Shown: positions 1 through 8,783 of the stretch, in pieces
How the letters are laid out: every line of letters starts with the position of its first letter
How positions within the stretch are numbered: position 1 is the first letter of the stretch
NCBI GenBank assembly: GCA_003138855.1
Contig: PLHF01000055.1
Span: forward strand, 1 to 64,000
Source of the DNA: Acidimicrobiaceae bacterium
GTDB taxonomy: Bacteria; Actinomycetota; Acidimicrobiia; Acidimicrobiales; RAAP-2
DNA length: 64,000 nt
Direction: 5' to 3'
The notes under the pieces: generated by a model
Seen by the model: the letters and a program-made list of their open reading frames with translations, nothing else
What the model was told of the DNA's origin: nothing
The model's database searches: none
Program-made: the position numbers and the translations under genes

Positions 1-21
1 CGATGTCTCGCGACATCACAC

Positions 22-106
22 TGGTGCGGGCGAGAGGACTCGAACCTCCACCCCCGAAGGGACCGGGACCTAAACCCGGCGCGTCTGCCAATTCCGCCAC
101 ACCCGC
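22..106 (-). tRNA. tRNA-Leu (UAG anticodon)
   Basis: Read on the minus strand the segment begins GCGGGTGTGGCGGAATTGG and ends with GGTTCGAGTCC followed by CTCGCCCGC and an encoded CCA. The acceptor arms pair (GCGGGTG with CGCCCGC), the T arm carries GGTTCGAGTCC, and the anticodon loop TTTAGGT contains TAG, which reads CUA and related leucine codons. A long variable arm (GGTCCCTTCGGGGGTGG region) fits a class II leucine tRNA. It is transcribed away from the glycan locus. Confidence 0.95.
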
Positions 107-221
107 GTCGGGCCACACTATCGACGGCCCGCGCTGGCGGGTCAGCGCCGCGCCCCACCTCCGGACCGGGGGGAAGGCCCGCGACGCCCGGCATGCCACG
201 GGCCGGCGGCGGTCCCCTGGC

Positions 222-227
222 TATAGT
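222..227 (+). promoter_or_regulatory. -10 element (TATAGT) of a probable leaderless promoter
   Basis: TATAGT lies 6 bases before the GTG at 234. With a transcription start 6-8 bases after the hexamer, the start codon would be at or next to the 5' end of the mRNA. No Shine-Dalgarno sequence precedes the GTG. No convincing -35 is visible. Confidence 0.6.
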
Positions 228-233
228 CGGCGT

Positions 234-1373
234 GTGCCACCCGCACCACCCTCCATGCCCTCGGTGGCTCCCATCGAGCCGGACCCGCCCGTCGACCCCG
301 TCGGCCCGGTCGACACGGGTCCGGCCGCCCGGGCGCGGTACCTCGACGAGGTGATGGCCGAGATCGACGCCGAGGTCAGGCGGAGGCGCGCCTCGGGAGA
401 TCTCCCCGCAGGCCTCGAGCGAGAGCTAGACGAGCTCTTCCTCGAATTCTCCCCGGTGGGACTGCACGGCCGGGCACGGCTCCGCGAGACGCTGGCCCTG
501 GTGGACGGATCCGCCTACGTGGACACCGCTGTCCCGGTCGCATCACAGAAGGCCGTGGGCAGCTACGTCAAGCGCCTGATCCGCAAGGCCATCGGGTGGT
601 ACGTCGGCTTCATCGTCCACCAGATCGTGAGGTTCGCCTGGTCGGTGTCCCGCATGTTCCACGTCGTCGTCGACCACGTGGAGGACCTCGAGGCCGCCGT
701 CGAGTCCCAGCGGACCCCGGAGCTGCCGGCCAGCGCTGTGCCGGTGGCCGGCCCCGGCTGGAGCTGGTGGTCCGGAGCCGCCGTCGATGCCCTGGCCGGG
801 GTCGGCGGCCGGGTGCTCCACGCCGAGTGCGGCGACGGGACCCTGCTGGACGCACTGATCGCCGGAGGAGCGGACGCCTACGGTGTGGACCCAACCGAGT
901 CGGTCATCGAGCCGGCCATCGACCGGGGACTCGACGTTCGAGCCGAATCAGTGCTCGGGCACCTCGAGGTGGTGGCCGACGAGGCGCTGTCCGGCATCGT
1001 GCTGAGCGGATCGATCCAGTGGCTCCACCCCAACGAGCGCGACCGGCTGGAGACTCTGGTCACGTCCCGGCTGGCCATCGACGGCGTGCTGGTCCTCCAC
1101 TCCGCGACACCGGAGTCGTGGACGGCCGGCTCGTCCCACCTGATCAGCGACCTGGCCCCGGGGCGCCCGCTGCACGCCGGGACCTGGAGCCACCTCTTGG
1201 CGCAGCGGGGCTTCCGTCCCACCGCGCTCCTTTACGGGGGCGAGGACCGGCGGCTGGATCAGGTGGCCCCGTCGAACGCCGACGCCGACGCGATCAACGC
1301 CGCCATCGACGTCGTCAACACGCTCCTGTTGGGACCGGGCGAGTACCTTCTGGTCGCCGTTCGAGAGCGGTGA
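234..1373 (+). CDS. SAM-dependent methyltransferase-like protein of a glycan cluster
   Basis: A 379-residue protein. The start was set at GTG 234 because the open frame upstream runs through the tRNA gene and a TATAGT -10 element lies 6 bases before it. The first half is charged and helical with a hydrophobic stretch around residues 115-145. The second half has a class I methyltransferase-like motif I (HAECGDG, near residue 195) followed by an acidic strand end (GVDPTE, near 217), both typical of SAM binding. It is paralogous to the protein at 3713-4693: both share a VLSG strand and a PGRPLH.TW segment near the C-terminus. Its stop overlaps the GTG of the next glycosyltransferase by 4 bases. 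Substrate unknown; modification of a surface polysaccharide, such as O-methyl capping, is an inference from context. Loss of methylation activity cannot be excluded from sequence. Confidence 0.75.
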   Translation: MPPAPPSMPSVAPIEPDPPVDPVGPVDTGPAARARYLDEVMAEIDAEVRRRRASGDLPAGLERELDELFLEFSPVGLHGRARLRETLALVDGSAYVDTAVPVASQKAVGSYVKRLIRKAIGWYVGFIVHQIVRFAWSVSRMFHVVVDHVEDLEAAVESQRTPELPASAVPVAGPGWSWWSGAAVDALAGVGGRVLHAECGDGTLLDALIAGGADAYGVDPTESVIEPAIDRGLDVRAESVLGHLEVVADEALSGIVLSGSIQWLHPNERDRLETLVTSRLAIDGVLVLHSATPESWTAGSSHLISDLAPGRPLHAGTWSHLLAQRGFRPTALLYGGEDRRLDQVAPSNADADAINAAIDVVNTLLLGPGEYLLVAVRER

Positions 1374-2461
1374 CCGGCGTCCACCAATTCGTTCCGGCGC
1401 TTCTGCCCAGGGACGCGACGGGTGATCACACACTGGCGCTGCGCGACACCTTCCGGAGTGCGGGATGGGAGTCGGAGATCTACGTCGAGGCGGCCCATGA
1501 CGAGCTGATCGACCAGGCGACCTACTTCGAGCGCTATCCGGAACGCGCCGAGCCGGGCGACATCCTGCTCTACCAGCTGGGCACCGCGTCGCCGGTGGCG
1601 GACTTCCTCCTGTCGAGGCCCGAGCCCCTGGTGCTCGATTACCACAACGTCACGCCCGCCTCGTTCTACGAGGGATGGGAGGACCACACCAGCGAGAAGG
1701 TGACCCTGGCCCGGAGCCAGGTGGCCGCACTGGCGCCCCTGGCCGTCCTGGGCATCGCCGACTCGGCGTTCAACGCGGCCGAGCTCCGGCGCCTGGGGTG
1801 CCGGACGACGGCGGTCCTGCCCATCCTGATCGGGAGGGACGGGTGGGTCGACCGGGTCGACGAGCGCGAGCTCTCGCGTCTGTTCGCCGACCACGGGACG
1901 GCGACGGTGCTCTTGTTCGTAGGCCGGATCTCGCCCAACAAGGCCCAACACCACCTGGTGGAGGCACTCTGGCTCTACCGCCGCTGGTACGACCCGGAAG
2001 CCCGCCTCCACCTGGTGGGGCCGGCGGTCACCGCCTCCTATGCGGAGGCTGTCTTCGGGTTCGCCGCCGAACTGGGGCTCGAGGGGGCGGTGCGACACGG
2101 CGAGCACCTCACGCCGGCGCAGCTGGCCGCATGGTACGCCGATGCCGACGTCTTCGTGTGCGTCTCCGAGCACGAGGGATTCTGCATCCCGCTGCTCGAG
2201 GCCATGGCGTCCGACCTGCCGGTTGTCGCCTACGCGGCTGGCGCCGTCCCCGAGACGCTGGGTGACGCGGGGATCCTCCTCGACGACAAGCGCCCCAGCC
2301 TGGTGGCGTCCGCGGTCGACCGTGTGCGCCACGACCCGGTGTTGGCCGACCGCCTTGTCGCAGCAGGTCGGGGGCGGTTGGGGCAGTTCGGCGCGGCGGC
2401 CACCCGTGCCCGGTTCGTGGAGGTGCTGGGCGCCCTCGCTGCCGGCCGGGGGGTCGATTGA
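1370..2461 (+). CDS. Glycosyltransferase family 4 (type B copy 1)
   Basis: A 363-residue GT-B fold glycosyltransferase that likely moves a sugar from a nucleotide-sugar donor to a growing surface glycan on the cytoplasmic side. The C-terminal donor-binding half carries LLFVGRISPNK near residue 182 and the E-x7-E motif EGFCIPLLE near 266, followed by a GAVPE loop, all typical of GT4 retaining enzymes. The N-terminus begins TGVHQFVP and contains DYHN.TP. Two further copies of this same type occur at 4707 and 8780, so the family was amplified locally. The start GTG overlaps the upstream stop (GTGA), and the stop overlaps the next ATG by one base, so the genes are translationally coupled. Sugar specificity cannot be read from the sequence. 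Confidence 0.9.
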   Translation: MTGVHQFVPALLPRDATGDHTLALRDTFRSAGWESEIYVEAAHDELIDQATYFERYPERAEPGDILLYQLGTASPVADFLLSRPEPLVLDYHNVTPASFYEGWEDHTSEKVTLARSQVAALAPLAVLGIADSAFNAAELRRLGCRTTAVLPILIGRDGWVDRVDERELSRLFADHGTATVLLFVGRISPNKAQHHLVEALWLYRRWYDPEARLHLVGPAVTASYAEAVFGFAAELGLEGAVRHGEHLTPAQLAAWYADADVFVCVSEHEGFCIPLLEAMASDLPVVAYAAGAVPETLGDAGILLDDKRPSLVASAVDRVRHDPVLADRLVAAGRGRLGQFGAAATRARFVEVLGALAAGRGVD

Positions 2462-3708
2462 TGAAACTGGTCTTCGTGACTCCCCGGTACGGGACTGAGG
2501 TCATCGGTGGAGCGGAGACGGCCGCCCGCATGGTGGCGGAGCGCCTCTGCCTCCGCCCCGACTGGGAGGTCGAGGTCCTGACCAGCTGCGCCCTCGATCA
2601 TCTGACCTGGGAGAACACCGAGCCGGCGGGCACGTCGGTGCTCAACGGGGTCACGGTCCACCGGTTCCCGACGGCAAGCAGGCGCCTGCTCGACTACTTC
2701 GAGCTCGACGCCAAGCTCCGGGTGGCGCCGACGGCCGCCTCGCTGGCCGAGTCCCGTCGTTGGGTGGCGCTGAACGGTCCGATGTGCCCGGGGCTGGTCG
2801 ACGCGGTGGCGGCCACCGACGCCGACGCCCTGGCCTGCTATCCCTACCTGTTCGCCACCACCGTCGACAGCATCGCCGTCTCCAGGGTGCCCACGGTCCT
2901 CCACCCCGCGGCCCACGACGAGCCGGCCATCTACCTGCCGGCGTTCCGGCGCAGCTTCCGGGACGTCGACGGGTTCGTCTATCACACCCAGGCGGAGCGC
3001 GACCTGATGGAGCACGTCTTCACCATCGGGGCCCGACCGCAGATCGTCCTGGGCCTGGGGGTCAACGACCCGGCCGGGGCCGGACGGAGGGGTGGCGACA
3101 TCCTGGGCCTCGGGGAGCGTCCCTACCTCTGCTACCTCGGTCGGGTCGACGAGCACAAGGGGTGCGGAATGCTCGCCGAGTACTTCGAGCGGTACAAGGA
3201 GCGCCACCCCGGTGATCTCGCCCTGGCCTTCGTGGGACCGGTCTCCGACAAGGCCCCCCGGCATCCGGACATCGTCGTGACCGGCACGGTGTCCGAGGCG
3301 GACAAGTGGGACATCCTGGCCGGAGCACAGGTGATGGTCACCCCGTCGGCGTACGAGTCGTTCTCGTTGGTGCTGTTGGAGGCATGGACGCTCGGCGTCC
3401 CGGTGCTGGTCAACGCGGCGTGTGCCGCCACCATGGAGCACTGCCGTCGATCGGGCGGGGGGGTGTGGTTCGACTCGTACCGGACCTTCGAGGTGGCCGT
3501 CGACCGGTTGGCAGCGGATGCGGGGCTCCGGTCCGCACTGGGCGATGCCGGCAACCGCTACACGGCCCGGTACTACCGCTGGCCGTCGATCATCGGCCGC
3601 TACGCCGATTTCCTCGAAACCGTCATCGACCGGGGTCACCGCAGCGCCATCAGGTCGGCCAGGCTCGAGATACCGGTAGGCGGGACCGAGTACGTCCGGA
3701 AAGGATGA
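2461..3708 (+). CDS. Glycosyltransferase family 4 (type C copy 1)
   Basis: A 415-residue GT-B glycosyltransferase. It starts MKLVFVTPRYG with a following GGAETAAR segment that is characteristic of GT4 acceptor domains, and the C-terminal domain has CYLGRVDEHKG near residue 225 and the E-x7-E motif ESFSLVLLE near 299. It resembles the protein at 9900-11255 along its full length, including VLHPAAHDEPA in the middle, so the two are local paralogues of a second kind, distinct from the type B enzymes. The chosen ATG overlaps the preceding TGA by one base. It probably adds a different residue of the same polysaccharide; donor and linkage are unknown. Confidence 0.9.
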   Translation: MKLVFVTPRYGTEVIGGAETAARMVAERLCLRPDWEVEVLTSCALDHLTWENTEPAGTSVLNGVTVHRFPTASRRLLDYFELDAKLRVAPTAASLAESRRWVALNGPMCPGLVDAVAATDADALACYPYLFATTVDSIAVSRVPTVLHPAAHDEPAIYLPAFRRSFRDVDGFVYHTQAERDLMEHVFTIGARPQIVLGLGVNDPAGAGRRGGDILGLGERPYLCYLGRVDEHKGCGMLAEYFERYKERHPGDLALAFVGPVSDKAPRHPDIVVTGTVSEADKWDILAGAQVMVTPSAYESFSLVLLEAWTLGVPVLVNAACAATMEHCRRSGGGVWFDSYRTFEVAVDRLAADAGLRSALGDAGNRYTARYYRWPSIIGRYADFLETVIDRGHRSAIRSARLEIPVGGTEYVRKG

Positions 3709-3712
3709 GCGG

Positions 3713-4693
3713 GTGACAGACGACGAGCAACCGGGGCCGGACGAGGAGGAGCTGCTGGCGGCGTTCGACCGGCTGCAGCCCCAGGGAAGCCTGCGGTGGG
3801 GCTTCGACGACGCCATGCGCAGGGTGGCCAATGCCGACGGTCAGGCTGCAGCGGGCGCGGCCCCGTGGGAGGGCCCTCCCGACGACCTGTGGGAGCGCGG
3901 GAGATCGGCCCGCATCGGCCGGCGCTTCGTAGGCGACGTGGCCGGTGTCCTCGCCGGTCTCCTGGCTGCCGATGCCCGGCAGGTGGCGGATGCCGCCGTG
4001 GCCGGGGTCAACGCCGCCAACTGGGATGCACTCCGCTATCTGGCGGCCCGGGTCGAGCTGCTGGAGGCGCGGGTCGACCCAGTGGGCCTCGAGGTCGCCG
4101 ACCTCTCGGTACCCGCGCCGGACACGGGCGAGTGGGCGGAGGCCGTCGGCACCTGGTTGCACCCGGGCGACTCCGAGTCGACGGTCGTCGTCGGCGAACT
4201 GGGCGACGGGGTGCTGCTAGACGCCCTCAGGGAAGCCGGCCGGCGAGTACGCGGGGTGGACCCCCGGGGGGCGTCGATCTGGGAGGCCTTCGCCCGTGCC
4301 GGCGGCAAGGGGCAGCCGGACGGCGCGGATCGACCTGCCCCGGAGCTGGTGTTCGGCGAGGTGGCCGGGCGACTGGCCACCATGCCCGACGGCAGCGCCG
4401 GCGGTGTCGTGCTGTCGGGGTGTGTCGACCGCCTCGACCTGTTCGGGAAGGTCGGGCTGGTCCACCAGGCGCTGCGGGTCACCGAGGCGGGCGGTGCCGT
4501 CGTGCTCTTGGTCACCGACCAATCGGCGTGGGACCGGTCACTGCCCCTGCCGGCGCGGGATCTCCTGCCGGGACGCCCCCTCCATCCCGAGACCTGGCTG
4601 CTCCTGCTCCGCCGAGCTGGGGCCGCCGATCCGGTGTGGCACCGACCGGTGCAGGGAACCGTGCATGCGGTGGTGGCCAGGGTGGAACGATGA
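3713..4693 (+). CDS. Methyltransferase-like protein, paralogue of the 234-1373 product
   Basis: A 326-residue protein starting at GTG 3713, four bases after the upstream stop. It aligns in its C-terminal 180 residues with the product of 234-1373: a glycine motif GELGDG near residue 163, an acidic GVDP near 181, a VVLSG strand and a PGRPLHPETW segment. The GELGDG version of motif I is less regular than in typical methyltransferases, so SAM binding is probable but not certain. The N-terminus is acidic with no membrane segment. It sits between a type C and a type B glycosyltransferase and most likely acts on, or scaffolds, the same glycan product. Confidence 0.65.
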   Translation: MTDDEQPGPDEEELLAAFDRLQPQGSLRWGFDDAMRRVANADGQAAAGAAPWEGPPDDLWERGRSARIGRRFVGDVAGVLAGLLAADARQVADAAVAGVNAANWDALRYLAARVELLEARVDPVGLEVADLSVPAPDTGEWAEAVGTWLHPGDSESTVVVGELGDGVLLDALREAGRRVRGVDPRGASIWEAFARAGGKGQPDGADRPAPELVFGEVAGRLATMPDGSAGGVVLSGCVDRLDLFGKVGLVHQALRVTEAGGAVVLLVTDQSAWDRSLPLPARDLLPGRPLHPETWLLLLRRAGAADPVWHRPVQGTVHAVVARVER

Positions 4694-4706
4694 TCGGCGG
4701 AGACCG

Positions 4707-5801
4707 ATGAAGGGGATCCACCAATTCGTCCCCATGCTCCACCGCCACGACGCGGTGGGGGAGCACACCCGGTCACTGCGCGACCTGCTCGTCGCCGCCG
4801 GGGTGCCGTCGCACATCTATTCGGAGATCCCCGATCCGGCCACCGCCGGGGAGACGCGTCCCTATCTCGACTACGAATCGGAGGCCGAGGCGGGTGACGT
4901 GCTCGTCTACCAGTTCGCCACGTACTCGGCGATGGCCGAGTGGGTGGCGGCGCGGCCGGAGCCCCTCGTGATCAACTACCACAGCATCACGCCCCCGGAG
5001 TACTTCGGCCCGTGGAACAACGCGATCACCCGCCTGCAGGTCGGGGCCAGGGCCGATCTGGACCTGCTTGCGCCGGGGGCGGCGCTGGGGATCGCCGTGT
5101 CGCACTTCGACGCCGACGAACTGGGTGCGGCCGGATGCAGTCGGACCACGGTCATCCCGGTGGTCAATGTGCAGGTGCCTCCGGTCGAGCCCGACCGCGC
5201 CACCCTGGACCGCTTGCGCGAGCGGTGGTCCGACCGGGGCGGTGCCTGGCTGTCGGTCGGGCGCCTGGCACCGAACAAGGCGCATCAACAGGCGATCGCC
5301 GCCCTGTTCGTCGCACGGGCCACCTCCGACCCCGGTGCGCATCTGGCCCTGGTGGGGTCGCCCTCGGAGCCGGCCTACGCCGCCGCCCTCAGGCGCTACG
5401 CCTCGTCCCTCGGCCTGGCCGATGCGGTCGAGTTCGTCTCGGGCGTCAGCGACGCCGAGCTGGCCGCCCACTACCGGGCCGCAGACGTCCTGGTCATGCT
5501 CTCCGAGCACGAGGGGTTCGGGGTTCCCCTGGTAGAGGCGATGGGGCACGGGCTGCCGATCTTGGCCTTCCGCGCCGGAGCGGTGCCGGAAATCCTCGGC
5601 GACGCAGGGATCCTGCTCGACCACAAGGGCCCCCGCCGGGTGGCCGAGGCGGCGTGCGAGCTGACGTCGGATTCCGGGGAGCGGGACCGGCTGGTGGAGG
5701 CCGGAATGGTGCGGTTGCGAGCACTCGACCTCGGAGGTGCCGGAAAACTGCTGGTCGAAGCCGTTCAGGGCGTGTCGGCATCCGGTGCCACCGGCCCGTG
5801 A
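4707..5801 (+). CDS. Glycosyltransferase family 4 (type B copy 2)
   Basis: A 364-residue GT4 enzyme beginning MKGIHQFVPML, closely related to the copies at 1370 and 8780. It has NYHSITPPE in the acceptor half, WLSVGRLAPNKAHQ near residue 180, the E-x7-E motif EGFGVPLVE near 267 and a GAVPEILGDAG loop. ATG 4707 was preferred over an ATG at 4690 because that one is in another frame and closes at once. It lies 13 bases after the methyltransferase-like gene and is the last gene before the clpP promoter region, so it probably closes the first transcription unit of the glycan locus. Confidence 0.9.
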   Translation: MKGIHQFVPMLHRHDAVGEHTRSLRDLLVAAGVPSHIYSEIPDPATAGETRPYLDYESEAEAGDVLVYQFATYSAMAEWVAARPEPLVINYHSITPPEYFGPWNNAITRLQVGARADLDLLAPGAALGIAVSHFDADELGAAGCSRTTVIPVVNVQVPPVEPDRATLDRLRERWSDRGGAWLSVGRLAPNKAHQQAIAALFVARATSDPGAHLALVGSPSEPAYAAALRRYASSLGLADAVEFVSGVSDAELAAHYRAADVLVMLSEHEGFGVPLVEAMGHGLPILAFRAGAVPEILGDAGILLDHKGPRRVAEAACELTSDSGERDRLVEAGMVRLRALDLGGAGKLLVEAVQGVSASGATGP

Positions 5802-5851
5802 TCGGGGTCGTTCGCCCGACGGCCCTGCGTCCGCGCGAAGGCCCGAGCAAG

Positions 5852-5857
5852 TAGGCT
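5852..5857 (+). promoter_or_regulatory. -10 element (TAGGCT) before clpP
   Basis: TAGGCT ends 8 bases before the clpP ATG at 5866 in the 64-base gap after the glycosyltransferase. There is no Shine-Dalgarno sequence, so a leaderless or near-leaderless clpP mRNA is expected. Confidence 0.55.
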
Positions 5858-5865
5858 CTTGCCTC

Positions 5866-6534
5866 ATGGACGACTCTCGTCATTCGGCCCTGCACGCCCC
5901 CGCCACCGCCTTGCGCAGCTCCACAGTGGAGATGAAGTCAGCGGCAGACGTCGGTCCGAGTTCCGACATCTTCCAACGCCTGTTGAAGGAGCGGATCGTG
6001 TTCATCGGTTCGGCGATCGATCAGAACACCGCCAACCTGGTCTGCTCCCAGTTGATCCTTCTCGAGGCCGAAAACCAGGAGCGGGACATCTCGGTCTACA
6101 TCAACTCCCCCGGGGGCTCGGTGACCGACGGCCTGGCCATCTACGACACGATGCAGTACGTCCGTTGCGACGTGCGCACCATCTGCGTCGGCCTTGCCGC
6201 CTCCATGGGCCAGTTCCTTCTGTGCGCCGGCACCCCGGGGAAGCGCTTCGCCCTTCCCCACAGCCGGATCCTCATGCATCAGCCCTCGGGCCAGATGCAG
6301 GGCCAGGCCTCCGACATCGCCATCCAGGCCGAGCAGATCATCTACCTGAAGCGGATGATGGCCGAGAGGATCTCCTTCCACACTGGTCAGCCGGTCGAGC
6401 GGATCGAGGCCGACTCCGATCGTGATCGCTGGTTCACCGCCGAGGAGGCCCGTGACTACGGCTTCATCGACGAGGTCATTCAGAAGGACGCCATGGAGGT
6501 CCCGACGGCCGGAGCGGGGGCTACCAGCCAGTGA
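5866..6534 (+). CDS. clpP: ATP-dependent Clp protease proteolytic subunit
   Basis: A 222-residue ClpP serine peptidase. Ser in ASMGQ (near residue 113) and His in MHQPSG (near 138) form the catalytic pair, with the Asp in the DRDRWF segment near 187. It would assemble into a 14-mer and degrade proteins unfolded by ClpX or ClpC. The first 30 residues are a variable leader before FQRLLKERIVFIG. Location is unusual: it lies inside the glycan locus, and its TGA overlaps the GTG of the ABC permease by 4 bases, with no tig or clpX beside it. The Gln after SMG, where many ClpPs have Ala, is a minor variation. A housekeeping ClpP is most likely; a dedicated role in the glycan locus is speculative. 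Confidence 0.95.
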   Translation: MDDSRHSALHAPATALRSSTVEMKSAADVGPSSDIFQRLLKERIVFIGSAIDQNTANLVCSQLILLEAENQERDISVYINSPGGSVTDGLAIYDTMQYVRCDVRTICVGLAASMGQFLLCAGTPGKRFALPHSRILMHQPSGQMQGQASDIAIQAEQIIYLKRMMAERISFHTGQPVERIEADSDRDRWFTAEEARDYGFIDEVIQKDAMEVPTAGAGATSQ

Positions 6535-7514
6535 GCCTCAGTGTCGATCGGCCCGCCCACTCGGACCCTGAGCACGTCCAGGCCATCGGGGGAAGCACCC
6601 GCTTCGTCCCCGGCCAGAGTCACGACCGGGTCACCGTCGTCAACGGCAAGGTGCAGCTGGGTCAGAGGCTCAAGGACCTCTGGCTCAATCGTGACCTGTT
6701 GCTTCTGCTCACCCGGTCCGAGCTGAAGGTCAAGTACAAGGACTCGGTCCTCGGCTACGCCTGGTCGATGCTGAACCCGGCACTGGTCCTGACCATCTAC
6801 TTCTTGGTGTTCAAGGTCATCGCCCGGAACCACCAGCCGTTCTTCGCCATCTGGTTGTTCGCCGGCCTGCTGGTCTGGAACCTCTTCAACACCGCGGCCA
6901 TGGGTGCCACTTCGGTGGTGGTGGGCAAGGCCGGCATCGTCAAGAAAGTTGCCTTCCCCCGTGAGCTACTGGCCCTGTCGGTGGTCGGCGTCGCGCTGGT
7001 GTTGTTCGCCATCCAGGTGGTGGTGCTGATCCTCGCCCTGCTGCTCTTCGGCATCCAACCCGACTTCGCATTCGTGGCCATCCTTCCGATGGCCCTGGTT
7101 GCCCTGATCGTGTTCACCGGCGCGCTCTCCATCTTCCTCTCGGCCGTCAACGTCTACCTGCGGGACACCCAGCATCTCACCGAGGTGCTGCTGATGGCAT
7201 GGTTCTGGGGCACACCCATCGTCTACACGTTCGGATTGATCTCCGGTGAGTTGGCCAAGTACCCCTCGCTGGTGTGGGTCAAGTACGTCTATCTGTGCAA
7301 TCCCGTCACTCCGATCGTGATGACCTTCCAGCGGGCCATCTACGGGAAGACCCAGTACACCTATGCAGGTCAGGTGTACCACGTGCTGCCCAATTGGGGA
7401 CCGCTCACGTACGCCGGGCTCGTAGGCATCGTGTTGGCCGTGAGCATCGGGCTGTTCCTGCTGGCGTTGATCGTCTTCGGCCGGCTCGAGGGCAACTTTG
7501 CCGAGGAGCTCTGA
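6531..7514 (+). CDS. Wzm-type polysaccharide ABC exporter permease
   Basis: A 327-residue ABC-2 type membrane permease. After a soluble leader of about 60 residues come the conserved LLLLLTRSELKVKYKDS helix and six predicted membrane segments, with YAWSMLNPALVLTIYFLVF as the first. This architecture matches O-antigen, teichoic acid and galactan exporters that pass undecaprenyl-linked glycans across the membrane together with a Wzt ATPase. The GTG start overlaps the clpP stop by 4 bases, and wzt follows after 3 bases. It is the strongest evidence that the neighbouring glycosyltransferases build a polymer completed in the cytoplasm and then exported. Confidence 0.9.
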   Translation: MSLSVDRPAHSDPEHVQAIGGSTRFVPGQSHDRVTVVNGKVQLGQRLKDLWLNRDLLLLLTRSELKVKYKDSVLGYAWSMLNPALVLTIYFLVFKVIARNHQPFFAIWLFAGLLVWNLFNTAAMGATSVVVGKAGIVKKVAFPRELLALSVVGVALVLFAIQVVVLILALLLFGIQPDFAFVAILPMALVALIVFTGALSIFLSAVNVYLRDTQHLTEVLLMAWFWGTPIVYTFGLISGELAKYPSLVWVKYVYLCNPVTPIVMTFQRAIYGKTQYTYAGQVYHVLPNWGPLTYAGLVGIVLAVSIGLFLLALIVFGRLEGNFAEEL

Positions 7515-7517
7515 CCG

Positions 7518-8783
7518 ATGGCCGTCGCCATCGAGGTCCGGGACATCTCCAAGCAGTTCCGCCTCTACAGTGAAAAGCACACCTCGCTCAAGGAGCGGGT
7601 CATCCACGGCGGCAAGATGCCGTTCACCCCGTTCTGGGCCCTCCGCGATGTCAACGTGGACATCAATCAGGGCGAGACCTTCGGCATCCTCGGCCGCAAC
7701 GGGTGCGGCAAGTCGACGCTGCTCAAGTGCATCGCCGGCATCCTCAAGCCCACCTCCGGCGAGATCCGGGTCCGGGGGAGCCTGGCCGCAATGCTGGAGC
7801 TCGGCGCCGGGTTCCAGCCCGACCTCTCCGGCCGGGACAACATCTTCCTCAACGGCTCGCTCCTCGGGTTGCCCCGCTCCGAGATCGCCAAGCGGTTCGA
7901 CGACATCGTGGCCTTCGCCGAGCTCGAGGACTTCATCGACAACCAGGTGAAGTTCTACTCGTCCGGCATGTACGTGCGACTCGGATTCGCCGTGGCCGTC
8001 AACGTCGAGCCCGACGTGCTGCTGGTCGACGAGGTGCTGGCTGTCGGGGACGCAGCCTTCCAGCGCAAGTGCATGGACCACGTGAAGAAGTTCCAGCGTG
8101 AGGGCCGCACCATCGTGGTTGTCAGCCATGGTACCGACACGATCCGCCAAAACTGCGGCCGTGCGATGGTGATGAACCACGGCCAGGTCATCACCGTCGA
8201 CGAGCCGGGCGAGGCGATCCGGATCTACCTGGCCGACCTGCTCGGCGTGGGCACCCTCGCGGGCTCCGAGTCGGGTGGGATCGAAGGCAACGTACTCGCC
8301 ATCGGTACCGTCCAGGCCGAGCACGGTGGGAGCGGTTCGCGACCTCACATGTACCCCGGGGAATCCCTGACCGTCACCGCCGATGTGGACAGTCTGGACG
8401 CGGTGCCCAACGCCATGGCCACCATCGCCATCCACGACGACAAGAACGAGCTGGTCTTCGCCTCCGATCCCGACGACCCGGCCTGCGCGATGGACATCCC
8501 GGTCGGCGGTGGGGTCGTCCGGTTCTACTTCCCCGAGGTGCCGCTCCTCGACGGCACCTACTCGGTCAGCGTCGGGGTGCGCAGCGCCACCGAGACCGCC
8601 ATCTTCGACTGGAAGGACCAGGTGACCCAGTTCGAGGTGGCCAATCCGGGGCGCTCCACCGGCCGGGTAAGACTTCCGGTCGACGTAAGCTTCCGGCTCC
8701 GGTCCAGCGGCCACACCGGAGAGGTGCCGGCGGTGGGGGCCCAGTTCGCACCGCTGGCCGGTTGGGAGGAAACTGCTTCGTGA
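7518..8783 (+). CDS. Wzt-type polysaccharide ABC exporter ATPase with C-terminal glycan-binding-like domain
   Basis: A 421-residue ATPase. The nucleotide domain has Walker A GRNGCGKST (about residues 59-67), a signature region SSGMYVRLGF (about 149) in place of LSGGQ as is usual in Wzt proteins, and Walker B VLLVDEVLAVGD (about 168-179). Residues from about 255 to 420 form a beta-rich extension with YPGE.LTV and FYFPEVPLLDGTYSVSVG, like the carbohydrate-binding domains of Wzt proteins that read the end of the polymer. That supports a chain-end-recognition exporter, and the methyltransferase-like genes nearby could supply the recognised cap. It overlaps the next glycosyltransferase by 4 bases. 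Confidence 0.92.
   Translation: MAVAIEVRDISKQFRLYSEKHTSLKERVIHGGKMPFTPFWALRDVNVDINQGETFGILGRNGCGKSTLLKCIAGILKPTSGEIRVRGSLAAMLELGAGFQPDLSGRDNIFLNGSLLGLPRSEIAKRFDDIVAFAELEDFIDNQVKFYSSGMYVRLGFAVAVNVEPDVLLVDEVLAVGDAAFQRKCMDHVKKFQREGRTIVVVSHGTDTIRQNCGRAMVMNHGQVITVDEPGEAIRIYLADLLGVGTLAGSESGGIEGNVLAIGTVQAEHGGSGSRPHMYPGESLTVTADVDSLDAVPNAMATIAIHDDKNELVFASDPDDPACAMDIPVGGGVVRFYFPEVPLLDGTYSVSVGVRSATETAIFDWKDQVTQFEVANPGRSTGRVRLPVDVSFRLRSSGHTGEVPAVGAQFAPLAGWEETAS

Noticed and set aside
3-233. An N-terminal extension of the first methyltransferase-like gene back to ATG 3.
   Set aside because: It would translate through the tRNA-Leu gene and a -10 element; the GTG at 234 fits better.
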